64,000 bases of DNA from Francisella sp. SYW-9 (lineage in GTDB: Bacteria > Pseudomonadota > Gammaproteobacteria > Francisellales > Francisellaceae), in assembly GCF_008711465.1 (NCBI RefSeq), contig NZ_VXKQ01000005.1, forward strand, positions 1 through 64,000, read 5' to 3'. Made by a program: the position numbers and the translations under genes. The first letter of the stretch is position 1. Every line of letters begins with the position of its first letter. This document shows positions 53,879-62,861 of the stretch, one piece after another. The notes beneath the pieces are model-generated. The model had not been told where the DNA came from, searched no databases, and worked only from the letters and a program-made list of their open reading frames with translations.

Positions 53879-54637
53879 TTAGTTTTTTATAGCAATTCCT
53901 CTAAGTCTTACATAGTCAGCATACCATTTGTTATCTTTAAAAAGCTTTCTATACGCAAGAGATTCAGCATCATTGAGAAAATCATCGACATTATTTATTT
54001 TATCTAGTAAATTTACTCTAAATGTTTTTACCCAGTTTTTAAAACCATCTTTACCCTCAAGTAGAGTAGGTCTTTCAAATAGAATCATATATTTTACAGT
54101 AAAGCCATTTTCCTCAAGAAGAGAGCTATATTCTGAAATACTCGGATAGAAGTTATTTATATCATAATCTTCGATATTATATTTTTTAGCAGTTGTATCT
54201 AAGCTGGATAGTACTTCTTTAATATTACCTTTACCACCCATTTCAAATACAAATCTACCATTTTTTTTCAGAACTTTATTTATGTTTTTTATAACAGCAA
54301 GAGGATTTATCATCCAGTGCAAAGCGGCATTTGAAAAAACCGCATCAAAACTTTCTTTATCAAAATCTAGATATTGTTGTGCATCCATTTGCTTAAACTC
54401 AATGTCAGGATAGTTTTGTTTTGCTTTTATTAACATACTCTCTGAAATATCAACACCCGTAGCTTTGGCATCTTTGCTTTTAATTTCATTTGTAAGCTCA
54501 CCAGTTCCACAGCCTAAATCTAGAATATTTTCACCTTGAGAAGGACTTAAAAGTTCAATAACATCATTGCCATATTGTGTAACAAACTTTCCTGTTGAGT
54601 TATATGATTTTGGTTGCCATAAATTATTATTGCTCAT
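53879..54637 (-). CDS. Class I SAM-dependent methyltransferase (Tam-like)
   Basis: A 252-residue methyltransferase. LDLGCGTGELTNEI is motif I, ATGVDISESML motif II, FDAVFSNAALHWM is motif IV-V and fits the trans-aconitate methyltransferase / BioC-like group (F-S-N-A-x-L-H-W), and RFVFEMGGKGNIKEVLSSLD follows. A WY-rich tail (WYADYVRLRGIAIKN) ends it. Substrate probably a small carboxylic acid. Close to the next minus-strand gene (17 nt), perhaps one transcript with it and the LOG gene. Confidence 0.83.
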   Translation of the reverse strand: MSNNNLWQPKSYNSTGKFVTQYGNDVIELLSPSQGENILDLGCGTGELTNEIKSKDAKATGVDISESMLIKAKQNYPDIEFKQMDAQQYLDFDKESFDAVFSNAALHWMINPLAVIKNINKVLKKNGRFVFEMGGKGNIKEVLSSLDTTAKKYNIEDYDINNFYPSISEYSSLLEENGFTVKYMILFERPTLLEGKDGFKNWVKTFRVNLLDKINNVDDFLNDAESLAYRKLFKDNKWYADYVRLRGIAIKN

Positions 54638-54654
54638 TTAAAAAGCTCCTTAAT

Positions 54655-54900
54655 TTATCCTCTAGAGATAGTTGAGTGATGGAATAACCAGTATATCAAT
54701 AATCCCCATATACCAAAGACTAAGCCTACTAAAATCCAAATATTTTTAGGTAATAAAATAGTAGTTAATCTTTTATCTAGAACTTTTGGGATATCTTTTG
54801 CTATTCCTAAGCCACAAAAAATGTGAATTAATACATTAAAGGCGACTATTATGGGTAAGGAATTATGTATCAAAGTTGATGAGATGGTATTAATATCCAT
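54655..54900 (-). CDS. Two-helix membrane protein, 81 aa
   Basis: Two hydrophobic helices: residues 15-35 (LPIIVAFNVLIHIFCGLGIA) and 53-73 (WILVGLVFGIWGLLIYWLF), joined by a basic loop (KDIPKVLDKRLTTILLPK). The second helix with G-L-x-Y-W-x-x-H is like the phospholipase-D-type membrane segments (PLDc_N) seen in many small proteins, but no family is certain. It lies between the methyltransferase and the LOG gene, 12 nt from the latter. Confidence 0.6.
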   Translation of the reverse strand: MDINTISSTLIHNSLPIIVAFNVLIHIFCGLGIAKDIPKVLDKRLTTILLPKNIWILVGLVFGIWGLLIYWLFHHSTISRG

Positions 54901-54912
54901 ATAAGTTTAACC

Positions 54913-55626
54913 TTAAAATACTATATGTGCATGTTCTTTTGAATGATATGAGTTTTGATAATATTCACGAATAATATCAATTGCTTCATCTACTGTATCA
55001 ACAAGATGGAGAATCTTTAGATCATTTCCATCAACAACACCACTTTTTAACATTGTTGTTTTTATCCATTCAACTAGACCTCCCCAAAAGTCCTTACCAA
55101 AAAGTATAACAGGCATATATGTCTTTTTCTCAGTTTGGATTAAAGTGGCTATATCAAATAATTCATCCATAGTTCCAAAGCCTCCGGGCATTACGATATA
55201 TGCCATGGAGTGTTTAATAAACATAGCTTTTCTTGTGAAGAAGTATCTATAGCTAAGACTAATGTCTTGATACTGGTTAGGTTTTTGCTCGTGAGGAAGG
55301 GTTATATTTAAACCAACGCTTGAAGAAGATCCATCTAAAGCACCTTTATTACCAGCCTCCATAATTCCAGGTCCTCCACCTGTAATGATTGTAAATCCAT
55401 GGTTAGATAGCTTCTCTGCTATTTCTGTAGTTTTTAGATAATATTTATTGTCTTTTTGTAATCTTGCAGATCCAAATATGCTAATAGCAGGAGTAAGCTT
55501 ATCTAAACGTTCAAAACCTTCTACAAGTTCAGATGTTATTTTTAGTATATTCCAAGTCTCTTTAGCGCGGTCAAATGTGACTTCACCATCATGTGTTGGA
55601 ACTATTTTCTTATTATTACGATTCAT
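54913..55626 (-). CDS. LOG family protein (TIGR00730-type Rossmann protein)
   Basis: A 237-residue protein of the LOG/YgdH group, cytokinin-activating nucleoside 5'-monophosphate phosphoribohydrolase in plants and nucleotide hydrolases in bacteria (PpnN-like, though much shorter). SIFGSARLQKDNKYY, TGGGPGIMEAGNKGAL and the catalytic PGGFGTMDELFD (P-G-G-x-G-T-x-x-E) are present, as is the conserved RKAMFIKHSMAYIVM. First gene of the minus-strand run to 53879. Probably acts on AMP or GMP. Confidence 0.88.
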   Translation of the reverse strand: MNRNNKKIVPTHDGEVTFDRAKETWNILKITSELVEGFERLDKLTPAISIFGSARLQKDNKYYLKTTEIAEKLSNHGFTIITGGGPGIMEAGNKGALDGSSSSVGLNITLPHEQKPNQYQDISLSYRYFFTRKAMFIKHSMAYIVMPGGFGTMDELFDIATLIQTEKKTYMPVILFGKDFWGGLVEWIKTTMLKSGVVDGNDLKILHLVDTVDEAIDIIREYYQNSYHSKEHAHIVF

Positions 55627-55776
55627 AGAACATCTCTCTTATAAATTAGGCTAGTGTTTTATTTTACGATTATCTATAATTATATATATAAGTTTGTAGT
55701 ATTTGTACATATAATCAATAGGGTTATTATACAAGAAGTTAATGTTTTAATAAAAAATTCACAAAGGAGAATTTAG

Positions 55777-56559
55777 ATGGGTTTTCTAGCAGGAAAGAAA
55801 ATTGTGGTTACTGGACTTTTAAGTAATAAGTCAATTGCTTATGGGATTGCAAAGGCTCTACATAGAGAAGGTGCAGAGCTTGCATTTACTTATGTTGGCC
55901 AATTCAAAGAAAGAGTTGAAAAACTAAGTGCTGAATTTAATCCAGCAGCAGTTCTTCCTTGTGATGTTACATCAGATCAAGAAATTAAAGATTTATTTGT
56001 AGAGCTTGGCAAAGTTTGGGATGGTCTTGATGGCATTATTCACTCAATTGCATTTGCTCCGCGCGATCAATTAGGTGGTGATTTTGTCGATACTGTAACT
56101 CGTGAAGGTTTCTCAATTGCTCATGATATAAGTGCTTACTCTTTTGCAGCCTTAGCTAGAGAAGGGCGTGCGATGATGAAAGGTAGAAAGGGATCTATCG
56201 TTGGTCTTACTTATATTGGTGCAGAAAAAGCTATGCCAAGTTATAATACAATGGGTATTGCAAAAGCATCTCTAGAAGCTACTATGAGATATACAGCTCT
56301 TGCATTAGGTCCAGATGGAATTAATGTAAACTGTGTATCAGCGGGACCTATTAAGACTCTTGCTGCTTCTGGTATTTCTAACTTTAAGAAAATGTTAGAT
56401 TATAATGCGACAGTATCTCCGCTTAAGAAAAATGTTGATATTATGGAAGTTGGTAATACAGTAGCTTTCTTATGCTCAGATATGGCTTCTGGTATTACAG
56501 GTGAAAATATCCACGTAGATGCTGGTTATCACAGTGTATTAATGGGTAACGTTCTTTAA
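55777..56559 (+). CDS. fabI: Enoyl-ACP reductase FabI
   Basis: FabI, 260 residues, makes the last reduction in each round of type II fatty-acid synthesis with NADH. GKKIVVTGLLSNKSIAYGIA (20) is the SDR cofactor loop of FabI (G-x5-S-I-A), LPCDVTSDQEI follows, IHSIAFAPRDQLGGDF is the conserved substrate loop, and LTYIGAEKAMPSYNTMGIAK (20) holds the two catalytic Tyr and Lys of the Y-x6-M-x-x-x-K motif. CAGPIK-type SAGPIKTLAASGI precedes the flexible flap. AAAGGAGAAT ribosome site. Target of triclosan-type inhibitors in other species. Confidence 0.97.
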   Translation: MGFLAGKKIVVTGLLSNKSIAYGIAKALHREGAELAFTYVGQFKERVEKLSAEFNPAAVLPCDVTSDQEIKDLFVELGKVWDGLDGIIHSIAFAPRDQLGGDFVDTVTREGFSIAHDISAYSFAALAREGRAMMKGRKGSIVGLTYIGAEKAMPSYNTMGIAKASLEATMRYTALALGPDGINVNCVSAGPIKTLAASGISNFKKMLDYNATVSPLKKNVDIMEVGNTVAFLCSDMASGITGENIHVDAGYHSVLMGNVL

Positions 56560-56700
56560 GAGATTCTTTCTTATCCTAGTCTTATATAATTTTATCTTTT
56601 TATTAAATAATACTTGCAAAGCTCTATAGATTAAGTAATGATCAACTTAACTGTGTTTCTAATCTGTAATTTTAAAAAGATTAATATAGGAGAAATAACT

Positions 56701-56946
56701 ATGAAAAAGAAAGTACCTTTAACAATTGCTTTAACAGCTTCTATGTCATTTGGTGTAGCTTTAGCTGATCAAGCAAAAACTCCAATTACGCAGAGCTCTT
56801 CAACTGTAAGTAGTCAAGCTGCTTCAAGTGATACTAGCTGTGGAAGTAAGTGTGCTAGTGGATCATGTGGTTCCCATGCTAAATCAAAGTCTGATAGTAC
56901 TAATCAAGCACAAAATGCTTCAAGCCAAACAGATATGGAAGCTTAA
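56701..56946 (+). CDS. Secreted Cys-rich RiPP precursor (bufferin/oxazolin-like)
   Basis: An 81-residue protein from ATG 56701 with AGGAGA eight bases upstream (an in-frame ATG at 56638 lacks one). Signal peptide KKKVPLTIALTASMSFGVALA, then a Ser/Thr/Gln-rich spacer and a Cys core, TSCGSKCASGSCGSHAKSKS, with Cys47, 51 and 56 in two S-C-G-S units. The tail is low-complexity (NQAQNASSQTDMEA). Signal peptide, C-G motifs and a DUF692 enzyme gene 41 nt later are the layout of MNIO-modified metal-binding peptides (HvfA, BufA). The core motif is not identical to the EGKCG of HvfA. Modified Cys would be expected (inference). Confidence 0.75.
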   Translation: MKKKVPLTIALTASMSFGVALADQAKTPITQSSSTVSSQAASSDTSCGSKCASGSCGSHAKSKSDSTNQAQNASSQTDMEA

Positions 56947-56987
56947 TTATTCTTCTAATTTTGAATTAAAGAAGTTTAAAAGTAATT

Positions 56988-57800
56988 ATGTATGTGACTA
57001 AAAAAGCTCAAGGTATTGGCTTAAGATCTGAGCATCAAAAAACATTATCAGCTAAAAAAGTTGAAGGTGTTGATTTCTTAGAACTTGCTCCAGAAAATTG
57101 GATGGGGTTAGGTGGATTTAAAAAAGACTATCTAGATAAGGTTGCTAGTATTTATCCAATAATAGCTCATAGTCTTAATTTATCAATAGCTGGTTTTAGA
57201 CCCTTAAATAAAGAATTTCTAAAAAGTCTTAAAATTTTTTTGGATCACTATAACATAGATATATATAGTGATCACTTATGCTTCACAGATGATGAAAAGG
57301 GCTATTTATATGATCTTTTGCCAGTACCTAGGGAAAGAGAGGTTATTTCACACATTTGTAATAGGATTGAACAGGTTCAAGATATTATTAAAAGGCCACT
57401 CGCTTTAGAGAATATTTCATATTACTATGAGTATGATAATGATATGGATGAGCTTGAATTTATTAATACTATTTTAGAAAAAAGCGGGGCTAAGCTTCTT
57501 CTTGATATTAATAATATTTATGTTAATGGACAGAATCATGGTTATGATCCATATAAATTTATAGACAATATAAAAAAAGGAAGTATAAGCTACTATCATA
57601 TTGCGGGGCATTATAAAAGTGATGATTTTATAATAGACACTCATGGAAAGGATGTTGTTCAAGAAGTAAAAGACTTAGCAAAATTCACAATTAAGAAGCA
57701 TGGGTGGCGCCCTTTATTACTTGAAAGGGATAATTTTGTTCCAAAATTAAATGATCTTGTAGCAGAATTAAATAATATAACTAGTTTTATAGGTATTTAG
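56988..57800 (+). CDS. DUF692 multinuclear non-heme iron oxidase (MNIO)
   Basis: A 270-residue TIM-barrel enzyme of the MNIO (DUF692; HvfB/BufB/MbnB) family. Conserved parts: GIGLRSEH, LAPENWMG, HSLNLSIAG (His61), YSDHLCF (Asp95, His96), LPVPREREVI, LENISYYYEYD (Glu141), LLDINNIYVN (Asp173, Asn175, Asn176), YYHIAGHYK (His204, His208), IDTHGKDV (Asp217, His219) and LLLERDN (Glu246). These are the ligands of the di/tri-iron site, so the enzyme should be active. It would oxidise Cys of the precursor encoded just upstream to oxazolone/thioamide or thiooxazole. Cytoplasmic. DUF2063 follows after 2 nt. Confidence 0.92.
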   Translation: MYVTKKAQGIGLRSEHQKTLSAKKVEGVDFLELAPENWMGLGGFKKDYLDKVASIYPIIAHSLNLSIAGFRPLNKEFLKSLKIFLDHYNIDIYSDHLCFTDDEKGYLYDLLPVPREREVISHICNRIEQVQDIIKRPLALENISYYYEYDNDMDELEFINTILEKSGAKLLLDINNIYVNGQNHGYDPYKFIDNIKKGSISYYHIAGHYKSDDFIIDTHGKDVVQEVKDLAKFTIKKHGWRPLLLERDNFVPKLNDLVAELNNITSFIGI

Positions 57801-57802
57801 AT

Positions 57803-58501
57803 ATGAATATCCCTGAAAGTATAAAAAATAAGATGAAAGCATTTACTCATGCTATACGTTATGGGAATTCAAGTGATAAAACTATACAAATGTATAGGGA
57901 CTTTATAATACATAATATTTCGAGTGTTTTGGAGAATACTTTTCCATATTTTAGTTCCTATTCATCACATAATATGAAAAAACAGATTATAGAAATTTTC
58001 CTAGAACAAAACTCTTCTTTTGATCCTTCTTTTCACCAAATAGCAACTGAGTTATTAAGATGTTCAAGGAGTGTAGAAATGCCAGAACAACTATCTAAGT
58101 TGATGGAGTTTGAGTGGTTACTTTTTTCTATAGAAATATCTGAATCTAAAGTTATTAAAAGTAGTCGAATAAACGAAGATATTAATTTCTCTGATATAAA
58201 AGAAATCAATATAAATCCAACACTTGAGTTTATATTGTTACCATTTGATGCAAGTGCGCTTGACCGCAATCTAGATATTAGCAAAGAGCAAATTTATATC
58301 GCTTATCGTAATTCAGATCATTATATCTATTATCAAAACTTATCACAGATAGAGTTTGCAATGGTAAGTTCAATATCAGAGAAAAATGTTGAAACTTTCG
58401 AATTAGCAGATTTTAAAAGCCTAGATGATGATTATAAAAAATATCTTATGAAGCAGTTAGTAGCATGGAATAATCAGGATATAATTACCCTATCAATATG
58501 A
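57803..58501 (+). CDS. DUF2063 MNIO partner protein (HvfC/BufC-like)
   Basis: A 232-residue protein two bases after the MNIO gene. MYRDFIIHNISSVLENTFPY is the DUF2063 N-terminal helix pair (family Y-R-x-x-x-x-x-x-L-x-x-T-F-P), FHQIATELLR follows, and MEFEWLLFSIE matches the L-A-x-L-E-W-A motif. Such partners bind the leader of the precursor and hold it for the MNIO enzyme. The old label of DNA-binding domain is not needed. Convergent with kdsD; end of the cassette. No DoxX-type or transporter gene accompanies it. Confidence 0.85.
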   Translation: MNIPESIKNKMKAFTHAIRYGNSSDKTIQMYRDFIIHNISSVLENTFPYFSSYSSHNMKKQIIEIFLEQNSSFDPSFHQIATELLRCSRSVEMPEQLSKLMEFEWLLFSIEISESKVIKSSRINEDINFSDIKEININPTLEFILLPFDASALDRNLDISKEQIYIAYRNSDHYIYYQNLSQIEFAMVSSISEKNVETFELADFKSLDDDYKKYLMKQLVAWNNQDIITLSI

Positions 58502-58503
58502 GG

Positions 58504-59469
58504 TTATTTAAGTCCTAATTTTATAAGATCATGCATAGTTACAACTCCAAGAATATGATTGTTACTATCGACTACTGCAAGACTCATAATTTCAAACTCC
58601 TCCATCTTTTCTAAGGCTGTCATAGCCATATCATTTTTTGATACAGTTTTAGGGTGTTTACTCATTACATTAGAAATTGGAATATGTGAGTCAAAATTAT
58701 CAGATTCAAATATTCTACGTAAATCACCATCTGTGAAAATACCAAGCAGTATGCCATCTTCGGAGGTAACAAGAGTATTTCCTATTCCTTTATTGCTTAT
58801 CTCGAGTATAGCTTTACGAATTGTGTCAGAAGGGCTTATTTGAGGTATTTCAGATCCTTTACGCATAATATTTTCAACTCTTAAAATTAGTTTTCTTCCA
58901 AGAGCTCCACTTGGATGTGAGAATGCAAAATCTTCAGCAGAGAAATTTTTTGCTTTAAGTAAAGCAATAGCTAAAGCATCTCCTAATACTAAGGTAGCTG
59001 TTGTGCTAGATGTCGGAGCTAAGTTTAATGGACAAGCTTCTTTATCTACACCAAGATCCAAATACACATCACTATTTTTTGCCATTAGAGATTCAGGGTT
59101 ACTAGTTATTGAAATAACAGGGATATTTAAATGTTTAATCATTGGCATTAATCCCATTATCTCACTTGAATTTCCGGAGTTAGATATAGCTATTAGTACA
59201 TCATTAGAAGTGATCATACCAAAATCACCATGTCCAGCCTCACCAGGGTGTACAAAAAATGCTGGAGTTCCCGTACTAGCAAGAGTTGCTGCCATTTTTT
59301 TTCCGATATGGCCAGATTTCCCCATTCCTGTAACGACAACACGCCCTTTATTGTTTGCTAGAATGATATCACAAGCTTTTTTGAAGTTTTCGCTAATAGA
59401 ATCTTTTAGATTTTGTAATGCTTCTATTTCCATTTCAAAGGTTTTTTTTGCATTCTCTATATGACTCAT
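58504..59469 (-). CDS. kdsD: D-arabinose 5-phosphate isomerase
   Basis: KdsD makes arabinose 5-phosphate for KDO and so for lipopolysaccharide. It is 321 residues. The SIS domain (about 1-190) has RVVVTGMGKSGHIGKKMAAT (20), FFVHPGEAGHGDFGMI, SNSGNSSEIMGLMP and LAPTSSTTATLVLGDALAIA (20). Two CBS domains follow (about 205-321; NVMSKHPKTVSKNDMAMTAL, LGVVTMHDLIK). Length and order match the E. coli enzyme. It neighbours the polysaccharide locus, divergent from rpe. Confidence 0.95.
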   Translation of the reverse strand: MSHIENAKKTFEMEIEALQNLKDSISENFKKACDIILANNKGRVVVTGMGKSGHIGKKMAATLASTGTPAFFVHPGEAGHGDFGMITSNDVLIAISNSGNSSEIMGLMPMIKHLNIPVISITSNPESLMAKNSDVYLDLGVDKEACPLNLAPTSSTTATLVLGDALAIALLKAKNFSAEDFAFSHPSGALGRKLILRVENIMRKGSEIPQISPSDTIRKAILEISNKGIGNTLVTSEDGILLGIFTDGDLRRIFESDNFDSHIPISNVMSKHPKTVSKNDMAMTALEKMEEFEIMSLAVVDSNNHILGVVTMHDLIKLGLK

Positions 59470-59603
59470 TTGGTAGTTATCCTCTATTTTAAAATGTGTA
59501 TAAGTTAAGAATCTTTAAGTTTTAAAAATACTAATTTACTCAAATATTTTATACTGTTATGCTAAAATTATCTTTAATATTTTATACATAAAAAATAAAA
59601 ATT

Positions 59604-60272
59604 ATGACAAAGTTTCAAATTAATCCCTCTATTTTATCTGCAGATTTGGCTAGATTAGGTGATGATGTCAAGGATGTATTAGAAGCAGGCGCTGATAATA
59701 TTCATTTTGATGTTATGGATAATCACTATGTACCAAACCTTACATTTGGTCCAATGGTACTAAAAGCATTGAGAGATTATGGAATTAATTCAGGTATGGA
59801 TGTTCACCTTATGGTAAAGCCAGTAGATAGTCTTATAGAGAGCTTTGCTAAAGCAGGTGCTAGTAGTATAGTCTTTCATCCAGAAGCTAGTGAACATATA
59901 GATAGAAGCTTACAACTTATTAAATCATTTGGAATTGATGCAGGTCTTGCATTAAACCCTGCCACAAACATTGATTGTTTAAAATATGTTGAAAGTCATA
60001 TTGATAGAGTTTTGATAATGTCTGTAAACCCTGGCTTTGGTGGACAAAAATTTATTCCTGCGATGCTTGATAAGTCTAAAGAAGTCTCCAAATGGATCAA
60101 ATCTACAGGTAGAGATATTTTATTAGAGATAGATGGAGGCGTTAACCCAAATAATATTGCAGAAATCGCAAGTTGTGGAGTAAATGCTTTTGTCGCAGGT
60201 TCAGCTATTTTTAACTCCGAGAGCTATAAAAATACAATAGAGTCGATGAGGAGTGAGCTTGATAAAGTATAA
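59604..60272 (+). CDS. rpe: Ribulose-phosphate 3-epimerase
   Basis: Rpe, 222 residues, interconverts ribulose and xylulose 5-phosphate in the pentose phosphate path. [76 protein letters not shown] and [12 protein letters not shown] give the full TIM-barrel pattern with both catalytic Asp and metal His residues. First gene of a run that continues with the sugar transferase; the two overlap by 14 to 20 nt, so rpe is linked to sugar supply for the polysaccharide. Confidence 0.97.
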   Translation: MTKFQINPSILSADLARLGDDVKDVLEAGADNIHFDVMDNHYVPNLTFGPMVLKALRDYGINSGMDVHLMVKPVDSLIESFAKAGASSIVFHPEASEHIDRSLQLIKSFGIDAGLALNPATNIDCLKYVESHIDRVLIMSVNPGFGGQKFIPAMLDKSKEVSKWIKSTGRDILLEIDGGVNPNNIAEIASCGVNAFVAGSAIFNSESYKNTIESMRSELDKV

Positions 60273-61650
60273 TAACTCGCTTATTAATTTAAAAATATTT
60301 GAGGTAATAGTTTCTGTAATAATAGTGTTGCTAAGCTATTTTATACCGTTGCATCTTTTAAACTATGAAACTAGTAACTTTAGTAGTTTTGACTTTTTAA
60401 TTATTTTTATAATAGTTACTTCCTTATTTGTGTTCTTAACTGGTGAGTATACAAATGGGGAAAAAATATCAAAATCAAGAAATATTTTAAAAGTGTTTTT
60501 ATGTTGTTGTTCAATAGCTATTATTGTAACAGCACTAGCCTTTTTCTTGAGAGGATTTTCTTTTCCAAGAAGTTTGATCTTATTCGGTTTTACTATCCAA
60601 GTAGTTTTATTATCTATGTCTAGAGTCTTTTTCAGATGCCTAATGAGAAGAACCATAGAAAACAATATACTTGTTTTGGGGCTAAATGAAGAAAGACAAT
60701 GGATGTTTGAAAAAGCAAAAGATTGCAAGTTACCTAAAGAAGTTATATTAGGTTATCTAAGTTTAGATCATAGTGAGATTAGCTTGTCTGATATTATTGA
60801 TAAATATACAAAGGTTTTTATTTCAGATAAAGGCTTGAAGAGGATGTTAGATACTGATCTATCATTATTAAGTAAATATAGTGTAGAAATAGTTCTTATT
60901 CCAAGAAAATATGAGATATCTATATGGGGAGCTGTACTTGTACCTTTGGGAGATAGTATGGCAATGAGTGTTAAAAATTTTGGATTATCTTTTGAAGCAC
61001 AGGTTACAAAAAGAGTTTTTGATATTATTTTAAGCTGTTTTTTTATTTTAGTAACATCTCCGATAATGCTTATAACAGCATTAGCTATTTTTTTAGAAGA
61101 TAGAAAATCTCCCTTCTTTGTCCAAGAGCGAGTCACTAAAGACAATGTGAAATTTAAGCTTGTTAAGTTCAGAAGTATGCAATTTAATGCAGAGTCTAGT
61201 ATTGGGGCTGTTTGGGCATCTGAGTTTGATAGTAGAATCACAAAAGTTGGCAAAATAATTAGACCTATATGGATTGATGAGCTACCTCAGTTTTTTAATG
61301 TATTAATGGGAGATATGTCAATAGTTGGTCCTCGCCCAGAGAGACAGGAATTGATAGAGAAATTTACAAGAGATACTCCAGAATTTACGTATAGAACTAA
61401 AGTTAAAGCAGGTATTACAGGGTATGCTCAGGTTCTTACAAATTATGAAACACTGCCTGAAAATAAATTAAAACTAGATCTAATTTATATTCGTAGATGG
61501 AGTTTTATTTTTGATTTGCTTATTATTATTGAAACAGTAAGAGTAATTTGTAGAAAAGTTATAAGTTTCTTTTTACCTAAAAGAAAAGTTGAAAATATAA
61601 AAGTAAAAGAAATAAAAAATAAAAATTATATAGAGTATATTTATGAGTAA
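60259..61650 (+). CDS. Polyprenyl-phosphate sugar transferase (WbaP/WcaJ-like)
   Basis: A 463-residue initiating glycosylphosphotransferase, expected to load a first sugar phosphate on undecaprenyl phosphate. Four N-terminal helices (about 8-115) and a CoA-binding-like domain lead to the catalytic bacterial-sugar-transferase domain: [20 protein letters not shown] (20), [20 protein letters not shown] (20), [20 protein letters not shown] (20) with RPE after, and [11 protein letters not shown]. The start is most likely TTG 60259, six bases after GAGGA, inside rpe; GTG 60253 touches that site. galE overlaps its end by 8 nt. Confidence 0.9.
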   Translation: MIKYNNSLINLKIFEVIVSVIIVLLSYFIPLHLLNYETSNFSSFDFLIIFIIVTSLFVFLTGEYTNGEKISKSRNILKVFLCCCSIAIIVTALAFFLRGFSFPRSLILFGFTIQVVLLSMSRVFFRCLMRRTIENNILVLGLNEERQWMFEKAKDCKLPKEVILGYLSLDHSEISLSDIIDKYTKVFISDKGLKRMLDTDLSLLSKYSVEIVLIPRKYEISIWGAVLVPLGDSMAMSVKNFGLSFEAQVTKRVFDIILSCFFILVTSPIMLITALAIFLEDRKSPFFVQERVTKDNVKFKLVKFRSMQFNAESSIGAVWASEFDSRITKVGKIIRPIWIDELPQFFNVLMGDMSIVGPRPERQELIEKFTRDTPEFTYRTKVKAGITGYAQVLTNYETLPENKLKLDLIYIRRWSFIFDLLIIIETVRVICRKVISFFLPKRKVENIKVKEIKNKNYIEYIYE

Positions 61651-62662
61651 AAAAATATTAGTAACAGGTGGTGTAGGATATATAGGTAGTCATACTGTAG
61701 TAGAACTTCTAAATAGAGATTATGAAGTAATAGTGGTAGATAACCTTTCAAATAGTAAAATATCCGTAGTAGACAGAGTTAAGACTATAGCAAGTAGGGA
61801 TTTTGATTTTTATCAAGTAGATCTGTTGGATAAGCCTAATTTAGAGAGTATTTTTCAAAAGCATAAAATTGATGCTGTAATACATTTTGCAGGCTTTAAA
61901 GCTGTTGGTGAGAGTGTAGAGAAACCTTTAGAGTATTATCATAATAATATTCAAGGAACTATAAATTTGCTTGAGCTGATGCAGGACTATAAAGTATATG
62001 ATTTTGTCTTTAGTTCATCAGCAACTGTTTATGGGATGAATAATGAACCTCCATTTACAGAGAATATGCCTCTTAGCACTACAAATCCTTATGGTGCTAC
62101 AAAATTGATGTTAGAGGAAATCTTGAAAGATCTTCAGAATGCTAATAATAAATTTAATATTACTTGCTTAAGGTATTTTAATCCTGTAGGAGCTCATAAG
62201 AGTGGAATGATAGGAGAAGATCCTCAAGGAATACCAAATAACCTTATGCCATATGTAGGTCTGGTTGGATCTGGTAAATTAGCTAAGCTTAGTATTTTTG
62301 GTGGAGATTATGCCACAATAGATGGTACTGGGGTAAGAGATTATATCCATGTGGTAGATTTAGCGATTGGTCATATTTTAGCATTAGAAAAATTAGCGCA
62401 AGCTAACCCTGCTTTGAGAGTTTATAATTTAGGTTCAGGTAATGGTTACTCTGTATTAGAGCTTGTTAAAGCTTATGAAAAAGCATTAGGTAAAGAAATA
62501 CCATATCAAATAGTAAATAGGCGAGCAGGTGATATTGCTGCAAGTTTTGCAGATGTTTCTAAAGCTAAGAAAGAACTTGGTTTTGAAACAAAAAAAAGTA
62601 TAGATGATATCTGTCAGGATATAGTTAGATGGCAGGAGTTTGCACATAAGAATGATGTCTAA
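61643..62662 (+). CDS. galE: UDP-glucose 4-epimerase
   Basis: GalE, 339 residues, interconverts UDP-glucose and UDP-galactose (or the HexNAc forms). [20 protein letters not shown] (20) binds NAD, IHFAGFKAVGESV, SSSATVYG (catalytic Ser/Thr), NPYGATKLMLE (Y-x3-K), LRYFNPVGAH and GTGVRDYIHVVDLAIGHILA (20) are all present. It feeds the polysaccharide locus that begins at rpe, within the same overlapping gene string. Confidence 0.97.
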   Translation: MSKKILVTGGVGYIGSHTVVELLNRDYEVIVVDNLSNSKISVVDRVKTIASRDFDFYQVDLLDKPNLESIFQKHKIDAVIHFAGFKAVGESVEKPLEYYHNNIQGTINLLELMQDYKVYDFVFSSSATVYGMNNEPPFTENMPLSTTNPYGATKLMLEEILKDLQNANNKFNITCLRYFNPVGAHKSGMIGEDPQGIPNNLMPYVGLVGSGKLAKLSIFGGDYATIDGTGVRDYIHVVDLAIGHILALEKLAQANPALRVYNLGSGNGYSVLELVKAYEKALGKEIPYQIVNRRAGDIAASFADVSKAKKELGFETKKSIDDICQDIVRWQEFAHKNDV

Positions 62663-62708
62663 TATCTTGAAAAATAAGTTTTAAAGGCAATGTTAAGAAG
62701 TTTCTGCT

Positions 62709-62861
62709 ATGTATGAAAGTGTATCAAGTCAGGAAAAATTACGATCTAATATAATGGAATCTATGGTTATCTTGACGTCTAACTATAAAAATAATACAGA
62801 TTTAGTTGTAAAAGATTATTTATCTAAAGCAATTAAGGAACTTCTATGGCTCTTAATTTAA
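62709..62861 (+). CDS. Short open frame between galE and wzx, 50 aa
   Basis: ATG 62709 opens a 50-residue frame (MYESVSSQEKLRSNIMESMV to AIKELLWLLI) that overlaps the wzx start by 16 nt. It is mostly helical and charged and has AAGAAG upstream. It may serve to couple translation to wzx, or be the end of a lost glycosyltransferase. No family recognised. Confidence 0.3.
   Translation: MYESVSSQEKLRSNIMESMVILTSNYKNNTDLVVKDYLSKAIKELLWLLI

Noticed and set aside
57803-58501. DUF2063 protein as a DNA-binding regulator
   Set aside because: The old domain label is misleading; place and motifs fit the MNIO partner role.
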